This document shows positions 14,574 through 14,899 of a stretch of DNA of 14,899 bases, in pieces. This DNA comes from Sutterella sp. UBA4713 (lineage in GTDB: Bacteria; Pseudomonadota; Gammaproteobacteria; Burkholderiales; Burkholderiaceae_F), in the NCBI GenBank assembly GCA_002404465.1, contig DHJT01000035.1, positions 1,837 through 16,735 of the forward strand. Reading direction: 5' to 3'. The notes beneath the pieces were generated by a model, which was not told where the DNA came from, searched no databases, and saw only the letters and a program-made list of their open reading frames with translations. Every line of letters begins with the position of its first letter. Positions within the stretch are counted from its first letter, which is position 1. The position numbers and the translations under genes were made by a program.

Positions 14574-14899
14574 ATGGAGAAGAAATTGCTTTTAAATAAG
14601 ATTTTTCAAGGAACGACCCAAGATTTCGTCACAAGCTCTGCGAACGTCGGCAAGCAAATCGAGACGATGCTCGGTGAGGCCTACGGCGAGAACATGGACG
14701 TTAAAGACGGAGGTATGTCTAAGAGCGCACGGCAGATTATGACGACGTACCTGCAGACACTCTTTACGACCACAGCCAAAGACCTTGGCATACTACCCGA
14801 GCAGGTGTTTGCCGAGTACGGACCTAAGTCGGTGCTGACCTCTGCGGACGCAACACGTACGGCAGACGGCAAGTTACAGGTAACGTCCGACAGGGCCAA
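14574..14899 (+). CDS. Unrecognised protein, 3' end beyond the window
   Basis: An open frame begins at the ATG at 14574 and continues to the last base without a stop, giving 108 visible residues. The first residues are MEKKLLLNKIFQGTTQDFVT; a later conserved-looking stretch reads YLQTLFTTTAKDLGILPEQV at about 59-78, followed by FAEYGPKSVLTSAD. There is no signal peptide or membrane segment. The frame is closed by a TGA at 14508-14510, and no start codon lies between that stop and 14574. The ATG has no Shine-Dalgarno sequence, but GGAG at 14576-14579 is well placed for an in-frame TTG at 14586, an alternative start. I do not recognise the family. From 14640 on, base composition looks like the housekeeping genes, unlike the AT-rich DNA before it. 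It could be the N-terminus of a large mobile-element protein or a 5'-truncated gene remnant. The opposite strand is also open at 14681-14899, but with weaker codon character. Confidence 0.5.
   Translation, partial: MEKKLLLNKIFQGTTQDFVTSSANVGKQIETMLGEAYGENMDVKDGGMSKSARQIMTTYLQTLFTTTAKDLGILPEQVFAEYGPKSVLTSADATRTADGKLQVTSDRA

Noticed and set aside
14468..14595. Mini-frames of 18 and 32 residues (starts at 14468 and 14497) near an isolated GGAGGA
   Set aside because: The strong site at 14472-14477 is inside or too far from both start codons, and the peptides show nothing recognisable.
14681..14899. Minus-strand frame open to the window end (72 residues)
   Set aside because: The plus strand is open through the same region and beyond it (14574 on), with a more natural residue pattern. 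Not excluded outright, because both run off the edge.

Overview
The window looks like ordinary chromosomal DNA of a Gram-negative proteobacterium, probably a betaproteobacterium (Burkholderiales, perhaps Sutterellaceae-like), with an accessory segment starting at the right edge. The basis is an enhancer-binding NtrC, a Tol system with YbgC (so an outer membrane), an extra short RlmN-like paralog of the kind found in Pseudomonas and Burkholderiales, and a mid-range base composition that was judged by eye and not computed. The taxonomic guess is inference from gene content. No homology search was possible.

Layout, left to right. (1) Positions 1-2540, plus strand: the 3' part of ntrC, an RlmN/Cfr-family radical SAM methyltransferase and a small Trp-rich membrane protein. 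Both junctions overlap by 14 nt, which suggests one translationally coupled unit. (2) Positions 2544-4952, minus strand: ybgC-tolQ-tolR-tolA, the inner-membrane half of the Tol-Pal envelope machine. tolB and pal do not follow tolA. The next gene converges on tolA with a 3-nt gap. (3) Positions 4953-5113: a divergent intergenic region with a good sigma-70-like promoter facing right. (4) Positions 5114-11492, plus strand: a four-gene ABC importer operon of the peptide/nickel family (solute-binding lipoprotein, two permeases, one fused double ATPase). The binding protein has an extra C-terminal membrane anchor and the second permease has a long extra N-terminal half. (5) Positions 11493-11620: a hairpin-rich convergent intergenic region with a terminator for the leftward gene. 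(6) Positions 11621-12817, minus strand: a PLP-dependent fold-type I aminotransferase with its own likely promoter. (7) Positions 12951-14165, minus strand: an AAA ATPase with a DUF4143 C-terminal domain, a family often found in accessory DNA. (8) Positions 14166-14573: AT-rich DNA with operator-like repeats and no convincing gene. (9) Position 14574 to the window end, plus strand: the start of an unrecognised protein that runs off the edge.

How the parts work together: TolQ and TolR form the proton-driven motor and TolA the periplasm-spanning arm, with YbgC as the usual cytoplasmic thioesterase partner. The ABC operon encodes every subunit needed for import, and its ATPase carries both nucleotide-binding domains on one chain. 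The NtrC fragment points to nitrogen control upstream of the window, and the peptide-type importer and the aminotransferase would fit amino-nitrogen metabolism, but no sequence evidence links them by regulation. I found no rRNA, tRNA, CRISPR array, insertion sequence or transposase.
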